A DNA stretch of 64,000 nucleotides from Terebella lapidaria (Eukaryota; Annelida; Polychaeta; Terebellida; Terebellidae), in NCBI GenBank assembly GCA_949152475.1, contig OX424569.1:34207950-34271949 (forward strand), read 5' to 3'. Positions 23,880 to 35,399 of the stretch are shown in pieces. A model generated the notes under the pieces. That model searched no databases, was not told where the DNA came from, and saw only the letters and a list, made by a program, of their open reading frames with translations. Positions within the stretch are counted from its first letter, which is position 1. Each line of letters opens with the position of its first letter. The translations under genes and the position numbers were made by a program.

Positions 23880-25241
23880 CGGAGACCGTCATTTCCGTTT
23901 CCGGAATAATTCTCTGCTTTGACGACTCCGCCTGCCTCCAGGAAACCACCATTCTCTGCTTCATTCATCTCGGATGTTTGACACCGTGATAAGGTTTCAG
24001 CAAGTCAAACTGAACCACCTCCTGCCGAGTTTCACTCTCTGCAATCTCTTAGGTCACGTCGGTGAATCTGCTCAGCACCAGCTTTGGACCGCTCCACTTC
24101 CTCTGCAACTTGGGTGCCTTTCCTTTCCTTCGTGTTTTAACTGCCATCCACACTCGGTTTCCCGGCTGGAACTGACTGTCAACCTTCCGCCGGTCATACA
24201 GCTTCTTCTACCGTTCCATCTCTCTGCCGGATTTCGCTCGAACCGCCTTGTAGACTGCTTCCAGTCGCTCCCAGAGCTGACTGCCATACTCTGTTACTTC
24301 TGCTGTCGATTCGCCCAGAGGCCGGTCAATCAGCAACTCCACTGGAATGTTGACTTCTCTGCCCAGCATCAGAAAATTGGGACTCTGTCCGGTTGTCTCC
24401 TGCGGGGTACTTCTGTAAGCTGCCATTGCCAACGGAACTTGCTGATCCCAGTTGGTCTGCCGCTCACTCACATACAGGCTCAGGATCTGCTGCAGCGTCC
24501 GGTTGAATCTCTCAATGAAGCCATCCCCAGGATTCTGCAAACGTTTTTCAGCAAGTCCAACTCGACATTTCCGCCTTGGTCAGTATGGATCTCCATCGGA
24601 ATGCCATATGGTGCTGCAAACTGGTTGATGAAAATGTCTGCAACCGTAACCACTTCCTGATTCGGCATGGGGTACGCCTCTACCCACTTGGTAAAGTAAT
24701 CACCCACTACCAGGATATACCGGTTCCCCCGGGTAGATTTAGGTAACGGACCCATAATGTCCATAGCAACCCGCTTCATCGGTGCTCTTACCAGGTACTC
24801 CTGCATCGGAGACTTTCTTAAATTCTGCATGCTTCTTGACGCACACTCGTCGCAGCTCAGGACCCACTGCTTTATGTCCCGCATCATCCCTGGCCAGAAA
24901 TACCGCCTCCGGATGCTGCCCGCCATCCGCCTGCTTCCAAAATGTCCTCCCGTCCGGCTCTGATGGGCCAGATGGAAGATCTCCTGCCTCAGCTCCTTTG
25001 GTGTAATCAACTGTATGCGACTTGTTCCTTCTGCTGTTTTCTACTTCCTGTAGACTACTCCATCTGCTTTCAGCAAGGTTTTCCGCCTTCTGAACAGCAC
25101 TTTCTCTTCGGGGCTCAGACTAGAGAAGTCTACGTTATCAGTCATACCCCTTCCGTCGATCAGGGCTGCTACCATCGGGTACCAAGGTTCTGCTTGCTGC
25201 ATCTTCCGGAGGTCGGCCGGGTAATACTTCTGCCCCAGCAC
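23880..25241 (-). pseudogene. Integrase of element 1, broken
   Basis: Frames at 25041-25241, 24480-25010 and 24208-24540, with fragments down to about 23880, cover the integrase. Visible are LAHQSRTGGHFGSRRM (HH of the zinc domain), CDECASR (CC), MDIMGPLPKSTRGNRY (first catalytic D), IHTDQGG (second D) and DGFIERFNRTLQQ (E). A short deletion and frameshift near 24530 removed the segment between VCRILG and DGFIER. It is otherwise colinear with residues about 915-1345 of the intact Pol at 53393-57550. Confidence 0.85.
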
Positions 25242-25387
25242 TGTATCTGCTTCTGCATTACCCGCCGGCTTACTCTGCTCTGCAACAGCCTTCCCCTCAT
25301 CAGCTTTCCCTGCAACTGCAATCGCATTTTCCGGCCTCCTTCCGCTCTACCCTTACGGAGGACTCCGTCGTCTCTGCCAAGTCTGCT

Positions 25388-25782
25388 TCACCAGCAGATT
25401 TCCATGACCGCCTCCGACGACCCCCCTTCCTTGGCTTGGGCTGTGGAGTTTTGATAGTCTGCTACAGCGTTGATCGGAAACGGCTCTCTCAACTGCTCAA
25501 ACATAGTGAGGAACACCTCCTGACTGCCCATCTGCATGGTCATCAGGTCAAAGTTGATTCCGGATACTTGGGAATGGATAAAATCCATTCTTAGTATTCC
25601 TCATTTTCACAGTCAACTATCTCGATCGTCACGTTTTCCGCTACCCCAGTGATGTTGAGTGGGAGTTCTTTCCGGCCATAAGTCCAGATACTGCTACCAT
25701 CCACCATGGAAAGGCAAATCGGAGACCACTTCATCTTCATTCCCAGTTTACAGATCCGTTCCCAGGTTCGATGGTTAAGCAT
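25388..25782 (-). pseudogene. Protease remnant of element 1 and RT deletion junction
   Basis: The frames 25591-25782 and 25388-25588 match the C-terminal part of the protease region of the intact Pol (SMVDGSS, RKELPLNI, then MDFIHSQVSGINFD and EPFPINAVADYQ). Directly after VADYQ the sequence jumps to the linker before the integrase. Residues about 147-756 of the intact Pol, which include RT and RNase H, are therefore absent. The junction is near 25447. Confidence 0.85.
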
Positions 25783-25814
25783 GGTGACTGTGCTGCTGGT
25801 GTCGATTATCAGCG

Positions 25815-26387
25815 TTACTGGCTCTCCGCATATTCTTCCTGTACCCGTACTAGTTTTCCTGCTGCTGCTGCTGCTGCTGTGGCTGCTGCCGTTGCTGCTG
25901 CTGTCTCAGGAGTCTGCAATCCCGGGCAAAAGTGGCCCTTCCTGCCGCAGTTGAAGCACTCCAAATCTGCTCTGGGTCCGTGCTGCTGTTTCTGCTTGCT
26001 GACTGCCTCTTTGACCTGAGCCATCAGGTCCATTGGCTGCTGCTGCGTCTTCTCTGCTTGCTTTTTCAGCTCTCCCAGCGGCTGACCCCATTCTGGTTCC
26101 GCTTTTAACTGCCTCGCCTGATGCCGCTCTGCCGTTCTGCTACTGTCTGTCTTCATTATGCTTTCATACTCCGTCGCAAACACTAAGGCTTGCGTCAGCA
26201 TCTCCGGGTGACTCTTAAGCACTGACAACCGCATGTCCTTATTGGTGAGGATGTTACAGAAGTGCATCTTCATCAGCACTTCCATCGTCACCGGATCTAC
26301 CTTGGGGTATGCCAATCGAATTTTACTGCGGATATCCCTAGCCAGCTCCGACAGCTCCTCCTCTGGCAATAGCTTCCGGGTCTGCAA
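25815..26387 (-). pseudogene. Gag C-terminal part, element 1
   Basis: The frame encodes QTRKLLPEEELSELARDIRS, KMHFCNILTNKDMRLSVL, and the zinc knuckle CFNCGRKGHFCPGLQT, in which the last H/C spacing is damaged by a frameshift. A short Gln-coding CAG tract follows, here read as alanine. It aligns with residues about 225-400 of the intact Gag. Confidence 0.85.
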
Positions 26388-26591
26388 CTCCGCCTGGAAA
26401 TCAAAGGTCTTTCCTCCCGGACAGAACTGCTGCTTCAGCGCTGCAAATACTGCGTGTGTTACCCCTCAGGCTAACTCAGGCTACTAATAGGCATACTCCA
26501 AGAGATGTGCCTCGTACTCCGGCCAAGGATCGGACCCGTCGTAGGTCATCAGCCTAGCCACTCCTGCTCTTGGCGCCAATCTCTGTAATGT

Positions 26592-26993
26592 CTACGCTTG
26601 ACTCTGCTTTTCCATCACCGCTAAATTCTGCTGGAATACCTCCATTTGTGTTGCAAGGAGTCTGGTCAGGTTATCGACCAGATTTTCAACCCCCTCCGGC
26701 TCTGCTTCCTGCTCACGGTCACCTGCCTCATCTGGAGAATTAATTTCCACTTCCGCAATCTGCTCCGCAGGCTGCACCAGTCGGAGGACATGTGGAGGCT
26801 CCTCTGCAACCACTTTCTGCTCTCGGGGAAGCTCTTCCGGCTGCATCAGCCTCTGCTCTGCAGGTCGAACTGCTTCTTTATCCGCAACCGGCAACTGCAA
26901 CTGCTCAGCTCCTACTGCTCCCACCGGCTGCTCTGTGTCCAACACGGCTGCCTTCAGCTGCTGTTCCGCCAATCTGCCCCGCCTAGTAATCAT
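26592..26993 (-). pseudogene. Gag N-terminal part, element 1
   Basis: The Gag start is the ATG at 26993 (MITRRGRLAEQQLKAAVLDT), about 10 bases after the primer site, matching the intact Gag. The frame runs through the acidic N-terminal region to NLAVMEKQSQA, then is interrupted before the capsid-like core. The longer open frame upstream (to 27155) is only the LTR read through. Confidence 0.82.
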
Positions 26994-27003
26994 ACTGCAG
27001 ACA

Positions 27004-27021
27004 ATCCCACCGCTGCCACCA
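27004..27021 (-). other. Primer-binding site, tRNA-Leu (element 1)
   Basis: The plus strand reads ATCCCACCGCTGCCACCA, equal to the 3' end of animal tRNA-Leu with its CCA tail. It is 19 bases from the LTR instead of 6, so about 13 bases have been inserted in between. Confidence 0.8.
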
Positions 27022-27040
27022 AAAAGTTGATTATTACGTC

Positions 27041-28098
27041 TGTAACAGATCTGGGGGTCAACCGGAGTTGACGGAAAATTCGGGACTACTGCTACACGGT
27101 TAATACGGCTAGAAGTCTCTGAGGGTTGGTAGCGTGATCTGGAATGGACCTCCAACCGTTTCGGACTGCAATCTGCAACTGCACCTGAAATTTAGACTCC
27201 GGTTGCGTTTCAGCTTCCGTACTGCAACTGCTCCGTCAGGTATCGTCTCTGCAACTGCTTTGTCATTTGCGTCTCTGCAACTGCCCCGTTAATTCTGTCT
27301 CTGCAACTGCTTCTTCAGGTACCGTCTCTGCAACTGCTCCGTCGTTTCCTTCACTGCAACTGCTCCATCAGGTACCGTCTCTGCAACTGCTCCGTTGATT
27401 CCGTCTCTTCAACTGTGCCATTGATTCCGTCTCTGTCTTCTTCTTGGATGATCTGGGTTCTGGATCACCCTCAGACGTTATCAGCTTTATCTTAACCGAC
27501 TGTTAACTTGTATATCTTACCGATTACCATTACTTTATCATTCTTCAAATTTCTTCAGGAACACGGGAAAATAATCCTGATGATGTTTTCAAGTTTATTT
27601 CCTAAATGTACAGTCGGAAGACATAAATTGTAATCATCTGCATGACCTAAGCCGGAGCCCGGGAGTACTCTGCTCTGGGAGAAGCGTCTGAACAGGTCGA
27701 CGTCAGGACACCAACTCCAGTGTTCCTCGCCGGAGCAAGGGCTTTTATAGACCTCAGACCTGGTGTCACGTGACCAATCGATTGTGACGTCACAGACCGA
27801 CAAAACACTGAAACCGAAAATGAAGCTGATCACATGACCTTTCGAAAATTATGTAGTTTGACGTTTTTGTACTCCGGGGTCTCCAGCTCAACGGTGAGGG
27901 TGTCCGGCGGTTCCGTCTCAACCGTCTAAAAATTATTCCAAGTTCTAAGCCGGAACACCTCTCTAATACCATCAATATGAAACTGTATGAACTTTTAAAC
28001 ACATTTACATTTTAATGATCTGTTATCCAACCATAGTATCATGAAATAATGTACGAAATACCTTGGGGAATGGTTGGGAACACCCCAAATCCGTTACA
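27041..28098 (-). repeat. LTR (5' LTR of element 1)
   Basis: It is the partner of 19006-20059, starting TGTAACAG (one end mutated) and ending CCGTTACA. It keeps TATA (TTTTATAG, 27743-27750), CACGTG (about 27769) and TGACGTCA (about 27785). This is the promoter end of the element on the minus strand. Confidence 0.92.
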
Positions 28099-28102
28099 AT
28101 AC

Positions 28103-28674
28103 TAAACCCGAATCACATTTGATCTGAATGTTGTACGGTGTGTTGATGCCACATAAGGCCATGTTGTGTTTTTTTTTTTTGTTTCCCGTCAACCAGACGT
28201 TTATCATGACAATACCATCTTTCTTCAAAGTAACTCATGCCAAAAATGTAAAATAAATGGCATTCGACCGTTTGCTGAGGTATTAAATACTTTATCGATA
28301 ATAACAGAGAGGCAAACAGCAAAATGGAAACCATTTACTATCCTTCACGAAATTCTGTGTTTTTGGGGCTGGAAAAACATCATTTTTGAGGGGAAAGAAG
28401 ACCGTTTGTGTTTTTTCTCAAAGTAATTGCTGTTTTCACCCGCCCGCTGACGCGAAACAAAGGAAAAAAAACACGGCCTAATACTGTACAATCAAAAGCA
28501 GTAACGTGTCACATTTTGATTCTTTGGCACATCGGGATATATCACTCAAGAAGTTGATATCTCTTAAGCCTTTGAAGATAATGTTAGACATAGGTTGAAA
28601 ATTACACTTTTTCTCGTGGAACACGCTCAATGCCCAGAGAAGATGGCAATTGAAAAAAAAAACAATACAACTAG
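28103..28674. other. Intron sequence, nothing recognised
   Basis: AT-rich non-coding sequence with a T-run at 28169-28180. No repeat or coding signal was recognised. Confidence 0.4.
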
Positions 28675-30805
28675 ACGTCAAGGCCTGAAGACTTGGGGCA
28701 TTTCGTGTGAGTTCTATTCCTAGCTAACATATACCTAGGAGACCGTGTCTAGAACCATGATGACTCTGAAACTGTCTATGGTCAAAGTTTAAGTGACATA
28801 CCCCGCCCTTAGGCATCTTCGCGTTTCGCTCTACGACGCACCGTTTCCGAGATACGGCAAACAGGAAGTGCTGAGTCGGTGAAAAAAAATTCGACACCAG
28901 AAGTTGTCTCGACCCAAGATACCCTCTAGACCAGTTAGTCTAGTGCCAGGAGGCCGAAATTAAGCTCCGTTTTGCTGTACGACGCACCGTTTCCGAGATA
29001 CAGCCAAACAGGAAGTGCCGAGTCGGTGAAAAAAAAATTTGACACCAGAAGACATCTCGGCCCAAGATACTCCCTTGACTAGTTTGTCTAGTACCAGAAG
29101 GCCGGAATTGAGCTCCGTTTCGCTCTACGACTCATCGTTTCCGAGATACGGCCAAACAGGAAGTGCCGAGTCGGCAGAAAAAAAGTTTGACAACAGGGGT
29201 CGTCTCGACCCAAAATACCCCTAAGCCTAGTTTGTCTAGTGCCAGGAGGCCAATTTTGAGCTCTGTTTCGCTCTACAATGCACCGTTTCCGAGATACGGT
29301 CAAACAGGAAGTGCCGAGTCGGCGAAAATAAATTCAACACCAGGGGTCGTCTCGACCCAAAATTCCCTCCAGACTAGTTTGTCTAGTGCCAGAAGGCCGG
29401 AATTGAGGTCCGTTTCGCTCTACGACGCATCATTTCCGAGACACGGCCAAACAGGACGTGCCGAGTCGGCAAAAATAAATTCGACACCAGGGGTCGTTTT
29501 GACCCAAAACACCCCTAGACTAGTTTGTCTAGTACCAGAAGGCCGGAGTTGAGCTCTGTTTCGCTCTATGACGCACCGTTTCCAAGATACGGCCAAACAG
29601 GAAGTGCCGAGTCAGCGAAAAAGAATTCGACACCAGGGGTCGTCTCGACCCAAGATACCATCTAGACTAGTTTGTCTAGTGCCAGGAGGCCGAAATTGAA
29701 CTCCGTTTCGCTCTACGACACACCGTTTCCGAGATACGGTCAAACAGGGAGTGCCGAGTCGGCAAAAAAAAAATCGATACCAGGGGTCGTTTCGACCCAG
29801 GATACCCACTAGACTAGTTTGTCTAGTGCCCGAAGCCCGGAATTGAGCTCCGTTTCCCTGTATGATGCACCGTTTCCGAGATACGGTCAAACAGGAAGTG
29901 CCGATTCAGCGAAAAATAAATTTGACACCAGGGGTCATCTCGACCCAAAATACCCATAAGCCTAGTTTGTCTAGTGCCAGGAGGCTGGAATTGAGCTCCG
30001 TTTCGCTCTATGACGCACCATTTCCGAGATACAGCCTAACAGGAAGTGCCGAGTCGGTGAAAATAAATTCGACACCAGGGGTCGTCTCGACCCAAAATAC
30101 CCACTAGACTACTTTGTCTAGTGCCAGGAGGCCGAAATTGAGCTCCGTTTCGCTCTACGACACACCGTTTCCGAGATACGGCCAAACAGGAAGTGCCGAG
30201 TCGGTAAAAAAAAATTCAACACTAGGGGTCGTATCGACCCAAGATACCCCCTAGACTGGTTTGTCTAGTGAGTCGGCGAAAAAAAAATTGACACCAGGGG
30301 TCGTCTCGACCCAAAATACCCCCTAGACTAGTTTGTCTAGTGCCAGGAGGCCGAAATTGAGCTCCGTTTCGCTCTACGACGCACCGTTTCCGAGATATGC
30401 ATGAAAGCCTCCAGGATGAATCAGCAAAAATTCTTCCGAGCTCTAGGTCAGAGGTCGTTCGACGGATTGATCCCAAAATCAATAGGGTTCTTCCCTGGTG
30501 GTATATGAACTCCCGTGCATAGAATACTTTTTGAGTTATCGCTCGGAAACCAAGTCTCAAAATCAACCTTGATTTCATCCTCACGGGCCTCACGGACCCC
30601 GGAGCCGCCTCCAAAACAATAGGGGTCTTCCATGTAATATTTCTGACCAGTGGTGTAAATTTGGACAAGATCCGTTGAGGCGTTTCCGAGTTATTGATCG
30701 GAAACCAAAACGGCGGAAAGTGAAAAAAAAAAGAAGTAAAAAAAACAAAAAACAAAAAAAAACAGACAAAACCATAAGGGCATTTCGGGCCGAAATGCCC
30801 TAATA
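28675..30805 (-). repeat. Dispersed repeat, copy 2 (inverse of 15305-17840)
   Basis: The block 30405-30730 is the reverse complement of the copy at about 15350-15690. The low end contains GGCCTGAAGACTTGGGGCATTTCG, matching in reverse the end near 17800-17840 (given here as two parts, GGCCTGAAGACTT and GGGGCATTTCG). The high end has a 25-bp near-perfect palindrome at 30777-30801 built on GGGCATTTCGG. Both ends thus carry GGCATTTCG. A non-autonomous rolling-circle (Helentron-like) element with a tandem core is one possibility, with low confidence. Confidence 0.55.
28817..30400. repeat. Tandem array, about 145-bp unit, about 11 copies
   Basis: Each unit contains GTTTCGCTCTACGACGCACC, GTTTCCGAGATACGGCCAAA, CAGGAAGTGCCGAGTCGG, an A-run, GACACCAGGGGTCGTCTCGA and the inverted-repeat phrase ACTAGTTTGTCTAGTGCC. 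The CGTTTCCGAGATAC motif recurs about every 142-150 bases from 28846. Related units in reverse orientation occur at 15700-16130. Confidence 0.92.
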
Positions 30806-31224
30806 AATTTATGTGACAGGATTGTCAGGATACCCGAATTTATCGCAAAATATTGTCTACCATACAGTTGGTAGAATTAGAGGAAGTGATGCATGAGCTT
30901 CATCATTGGCGAGGGCATCAAGAATGCGTCAAACTCTTCTGTCCTCTCGCGCTAACTCAATGACAGATTGTAGGTCTTCTCAGAACTGTCTGGATAAGAC
31001 ATACACATGGCATATTTTCCACTTTGCATTCGCTTTTAGTGGGGAGTAGTAAGCTTGTGTGGAATACAGGTACTCAAGTGACACTTGGTCCCTTATTGCA
31101 CGTGATGCTTTCCTCAGATCACAAATTAATTACACTCGCCCCCGTAGGGGAGCGTGGGTATTGCGTTTGGGTCTGTCTCCCTTTTTGTTTGTCTGTCTGT
31201 CTGTCTCTCCGCGCTCATAACTCG

Positions 31225-32370
31225 GAAACAATTGGTCTGATCGATGTGAAATTTATACGGATGAACAAGTGAAAATCACAAAATTGTCTATAACTCCGGT
31301 TCTACTTGATATTATTTTTTCAAACTGTTTTTGTATTTTTCTTTGGCCAATTCCGGATTGTATGGTGTATAGCCGATGGTCCTTCAACGAAAATTCTCCA
31401 TTATCACCCGATGTTGAAAAATTGGGGGTTCACGATTTCAGTTATTTTTTGCCATCGCCTTTTCAGTGCAAATGTCTGCGCTGATAACTCAAAAACAAAA
31501 GGTCTTATCGATCTGAAATTCATAGGAGTGAAGCGTTATGGTGATGACTCGGTCTCCTTCAAATTTTGTCAAAACCGAATAAAAATGGTTGTCAAGGCAA
31601 TGGGAAAAGTGAAAATCACATAATTGGCTATAACTCCGGTTCTACTTGATATTACATTGTAATTTTTCCAACCATTCTTTAGCGCTTGGAAACAATTGGT
31701 CTGATCGATGTGAAATTCATACGGATGAAAAAGTGAAAATCACATAATTGTCTATAACTTCGGTTCTACTTGATATTATTTTTTCAAACTGTTTTTGTAT
31801 TTTTCTTTGGCCAATTCCGGATTGTATGGCGTATAGCTGATGGTCCTTCAACGAAAATTCTTCATTATCGCCCGATGTTTAAAAATTGCGGGTTCACGAT
31901 TTCAGTTATTTTTTGCCAGTGACTTTTCAGTGCAAATGTCTGCGTTAATAACTCAAAGACAAAAGGTCTTATCGATCTGACTTGGTCTCCTTCAAATTTT
32001 GTCAAAACCGAATAAAAATGGTTGTCATGGCAACGGAAAAAGTGAAAATCACATAATTGGCTATAACTCCGGTTCTACTTGATATTAATTTTTCCAACTA
32101 TTCTTGTATTTTACTTTGGCCAATTCTCTATCATATTAAGACAAAACATTCTCCATTATCACCCTATGTCGAAAAATTAGGGGTAACGATTTTACGACTT
32201 TTGAGTGTTCTGAGACTCAAGGTCATATATTGTGAAGCTAGTTTTCAATCGTTTAGACCCATTTTCGTTCAAGAGATGTGCCTGGATGATAGAAACAATA
32301 CTGTGAAATTTTACAGCTCAATATTGAACAAGGTCAAGGTCCGAGGAAAGATCAAAATCTGCTTAATAAC
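31225..32370. repeat. Three partial direct copies of a roughly 430-bp repeat
   Basis: The phrase CTATAACTCCGGTTCTACTT recurs at about 31289, 31629, 31755 and 32064. The longer blocks 31230-31640 and 31680-32045 are near copies of each other (for example GGTCTTATCGATCTGA and GGCCAATTCCGGATTGTATG in both). The third copy, 32046-32370, is shorter. No protein is encoded. Confidence 0.85.
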
Positions 32371-34820
32371 TCTGCAATAATGTTGGCATACAGAGCCAGT
32401 CGTAAAGTGTAGGCCTGGTGACAGACATGCAATACTCAGATGCGTCTCAATAATCCGTCCAACCAAATAAACAGACGAACATAATTTGTAGTAATATTAC
32501 ATGTACAGTACATAACCTCTCTAGAATAAATGAATCATCTTTATCGATATAAATTTGATATAAACACACAAATAAACTGATCGATGATCCTGTTGTACAT
32601 CAATTTTTAGTTATGTTATAAAAGCACAAAAGCGACAAACATAAGCAGTCGTTCCGTGCCCCCACGTCCGTGTCACAGGTTTACTGGGACATGTCCCACG
32701 ACACGAAGAAGACATGATTAGAAGACCACGAAGAATTATATTTTATCATCGGATATTTTCTTCGGGCTCAACGTACGTCAGTTCTCCCACGAAGCGCGGT
32801 CTTTATTTATAAGAGTGATATCCTTTCATGATCACGCATATTTTTATTTTAACCATCGCTTTGATTCTCAGTCCTGTCAGTAATCACATGAAATATTGTA
32901 ATGATTTTCAAGCATTAATTTTTTAAAACATACTGAATGCACCGTACACAGTTTGGGTAACTGCTTGGGTGGCGGGTCCAAAACCAAACATACATGTATC
33001 TTGTATGTAACTACGTAACTGAGTTGGTGAGCCCAAATGCCAATACAACCCTGAATAATTTGGGCAAACTCACTCGTATGGGATTTTTCAGAACCTTTCA
33101 TACACGGCGCACCCATGATGTGATTTATGAACAGGTATGAATGGAAATATCGATATCGATGAGGTATTACCCCCACGGATGACTCTCGCAGGTGACCGCA
33201 TATGAATTGCTATGTTCAAAAACATTATGACGTTTCATATGTAATACAATAAAGCGGTCCGCCTATCGAGAAAAGATCAGTCCCAGATTTGATATTTCTT
33301 GTGTACTTTGAACATCAATAGGACTGTAAATATTATTAGTATTATTAGTATATTAGTATTAGTTTCTTATTATTTTCCTGTCACATAACAATCATGATGT
33401 CAGTATAACTACAAATTCTGGTGCTCATAGCATCAACCACTGCTGTTCTACAGAGCATTTATTGTGGAATATCGCCATTTTTCGGACCGCTAATCGAGTT
33501 GACACTGTAGTTTGAAGCAAAGATTTTCCATACCATAGACCCTCTTCTATGTCTGTGTCCATACCAAGATAGCCAACTCACGTCATTACGTGCGACCAAT
33601 TGAACAGTGGCGCCACACGACGGGGTCTCTGTAAAACGATGTTTTGGCGGCAAATGGGCGCACGATTTCAGCCCGACATGCAGCATTGAAATGCTGATTG
33701 CGAAAATTCTACCGCAGTGACCCCCATATTTTATTTCATTTATTCCATGTGTACAATTCATTAGACATGTAGACTAAATTTTGAAAGTTTCTCCCGTATG
33801 AAATTTTTTCTGGGGCTGTTAATTCATTTTGAAATGAATAATATTGCGGATTTCGAAGGCTAGCTGAATTTCGTTCAGAAGTGTTTTGCAACGAATCCAA
33901 CGCGATGACCCTTATTTTCTAATCAACGGTTTCAATCTACACATATCACGTGACAATCAGACAAATTTGGAAAGAAATCTGATGAACACATTTCTACCTG
34001 TGGGTGATAATTCATCAACCATCTGGGAATATTATACGATTATTGCATGATAAATCCAACGTGATGGAAGAGCGACCATGTGAGGGCATGGGTTGTACAG
34101 AATTGTTCAACTTAATCATATATTTTATTATAACAGTGTGATCTGTCTACTCTCCTGAATATGCTAGCAAATTTTCAAGTCAGTTCGTCCAGGAATGGGC
34201 GTGTTGCAAACATGTGTGTGTGCCCTCTCATCGTGAGACTTCGTTCCAAAATGTCGCGGCAATGTCAACGAAAAACTATGAAACCGATGCCCGAGCGTTC
34301 GTGTTTCAGTCCATGATTGTGACAAAACCAACACGACGACCCCCACTGTTTATTTGATTTTCTTAACAACGATGAGAATAAATAACAATTTACGAAATAT
34401 TAATAATTCTATGGATTATAAATGTGGTGAATAACTGTTGTTCTTATATCGGAAGTCAGAAGTGAAACATCATTATTTCGTTGGTATTCAGTATCTTGTG
34501 CCTGAAACTTGTAGATATATTTCTGACAAATTGTAGGATGGTACACGTGCTCAATACTATCAAAGATTTTGATACAATGTATGGCAACAAAAAATATAGA
34601 TTAGCACACGGGTGGATTCGGATATTGTAGGTTTTCATGTGATGCTGATATGGCGGTGCTACTGTTATCCTAGACGGGTACTAAGTTTTCGTTTATCTTG
34701 AAGTACTATTGTATTGTGTTGGGGTGGCGAAGGAAGAAAATTCCCAACATTTCTTCAAGATCCACGGCGGCTTTCTGTTGTTTTTTTTTATTATAAAACT
34801 ACCACTCAAAGTGCCTAGAA
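32371..34820. other. Intron sequence with one shared fragment
   Basis: No gene is supported. The segment 33490-33640 shares phrases (GATAGCCAACTCACG, GGGGTCTCTGTAA) in reverse with 37800-37900. The rest appears unique and AT-rich. Confidence 0.5.
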
Positions 34821-34827
34821 TAACAAA

Positions 34828-35376
34828 TCAACATTTAGATAAAATCGTAATATATATATATTGCAAAGCAGTTTGTGCCGCGTCCAGATCGTCGGTCAAG
34901 TTAGTCGACGCCCCTTTTCGCATCGGACAAACACGAACTGCGTCCAAGATGTTGACAAGTTCGTTTTGAAAGTCGGTGACGTGTACACGGGGATACAGGG
35001 ATAGCTTACTCCTCAACAGCCCACTACTATCAGACGAGAAGACTCTGACCTTGCTGGCATTCAGTCCATGGCTGAATTTAGTGATAATACGCAGAACTAT
35101 ATCTTCTATGCCGCTGCATGGATACTTGGCAAGGAAAATCACAGCATCGTCGAACTGTGAATCATCCAACTATGAAGCATGCAACTCAGCGCACACTAGA
35201 TCAGTGACAACTGGAAACGCTGATAAATTTTTGTCCATTGATAACAAACAGTACGATGTCTTCAAGAAAGGTTTTGAGTTAATCTGTCCTGGCTTTGACT
35301 GAACACATGGATTGATGGAAAGCACATTCGGAAACGTAAATGAGCGAATCGAGCAAGGCGAGCGTAAGCCTATCAT
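34828..35376 (-). pseudogene. Decayed von Willebrand A-like exon
   Basis: The minus strand reads VVTDLVCAELHAS, then a stop, then DDSQFDDAVIFLAKY. This continues as NASKVRVFSSDSSGLLRSKL, SLYPRVHVTDFQNELVNIL, and RKGASTNLTDDLDAAQTAL. The order matches a vWA fold: a DxxF-D-S-S start, F-x-x-A-x-x-F, T-R-V-G-V/I-x-x-Y-S-S, and G-x-T-N-x-x-x-A-L. The metal-binding DxSxS site is replaced and a TAG interrupts it, so this looks like a pseudogene. The domain call rests on pattern only. Confidence 0.45.
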
Positions 35377-35399
35377 GAAAAAAAACCTTCCTGTGAGTT

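Larger units (their letters stand above)
19006..28098 (-). mobile_element. Ty3/Gypsy LTR retrotransposon, RT-deleted copy (element 1)
   Basis: The 9.1-kb element is bounded by LTRs 19006-20059 and 27041-28098 and flanked by the 4-bp duplication ATAC (19002-19005 and 28099-28102). A polypurine tract and a tRNA-Leu primer site adjoin the LTRs. Read on the minus strand, it holds broken gag, a protease fragment, integrase, and two zinc-finger genes in the same order as the intact element at 47706-60323. RT and RNase H are missing. The two LTRs differ by several indels and many substitutions, so the insertion is old. Confidence 0.93.
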
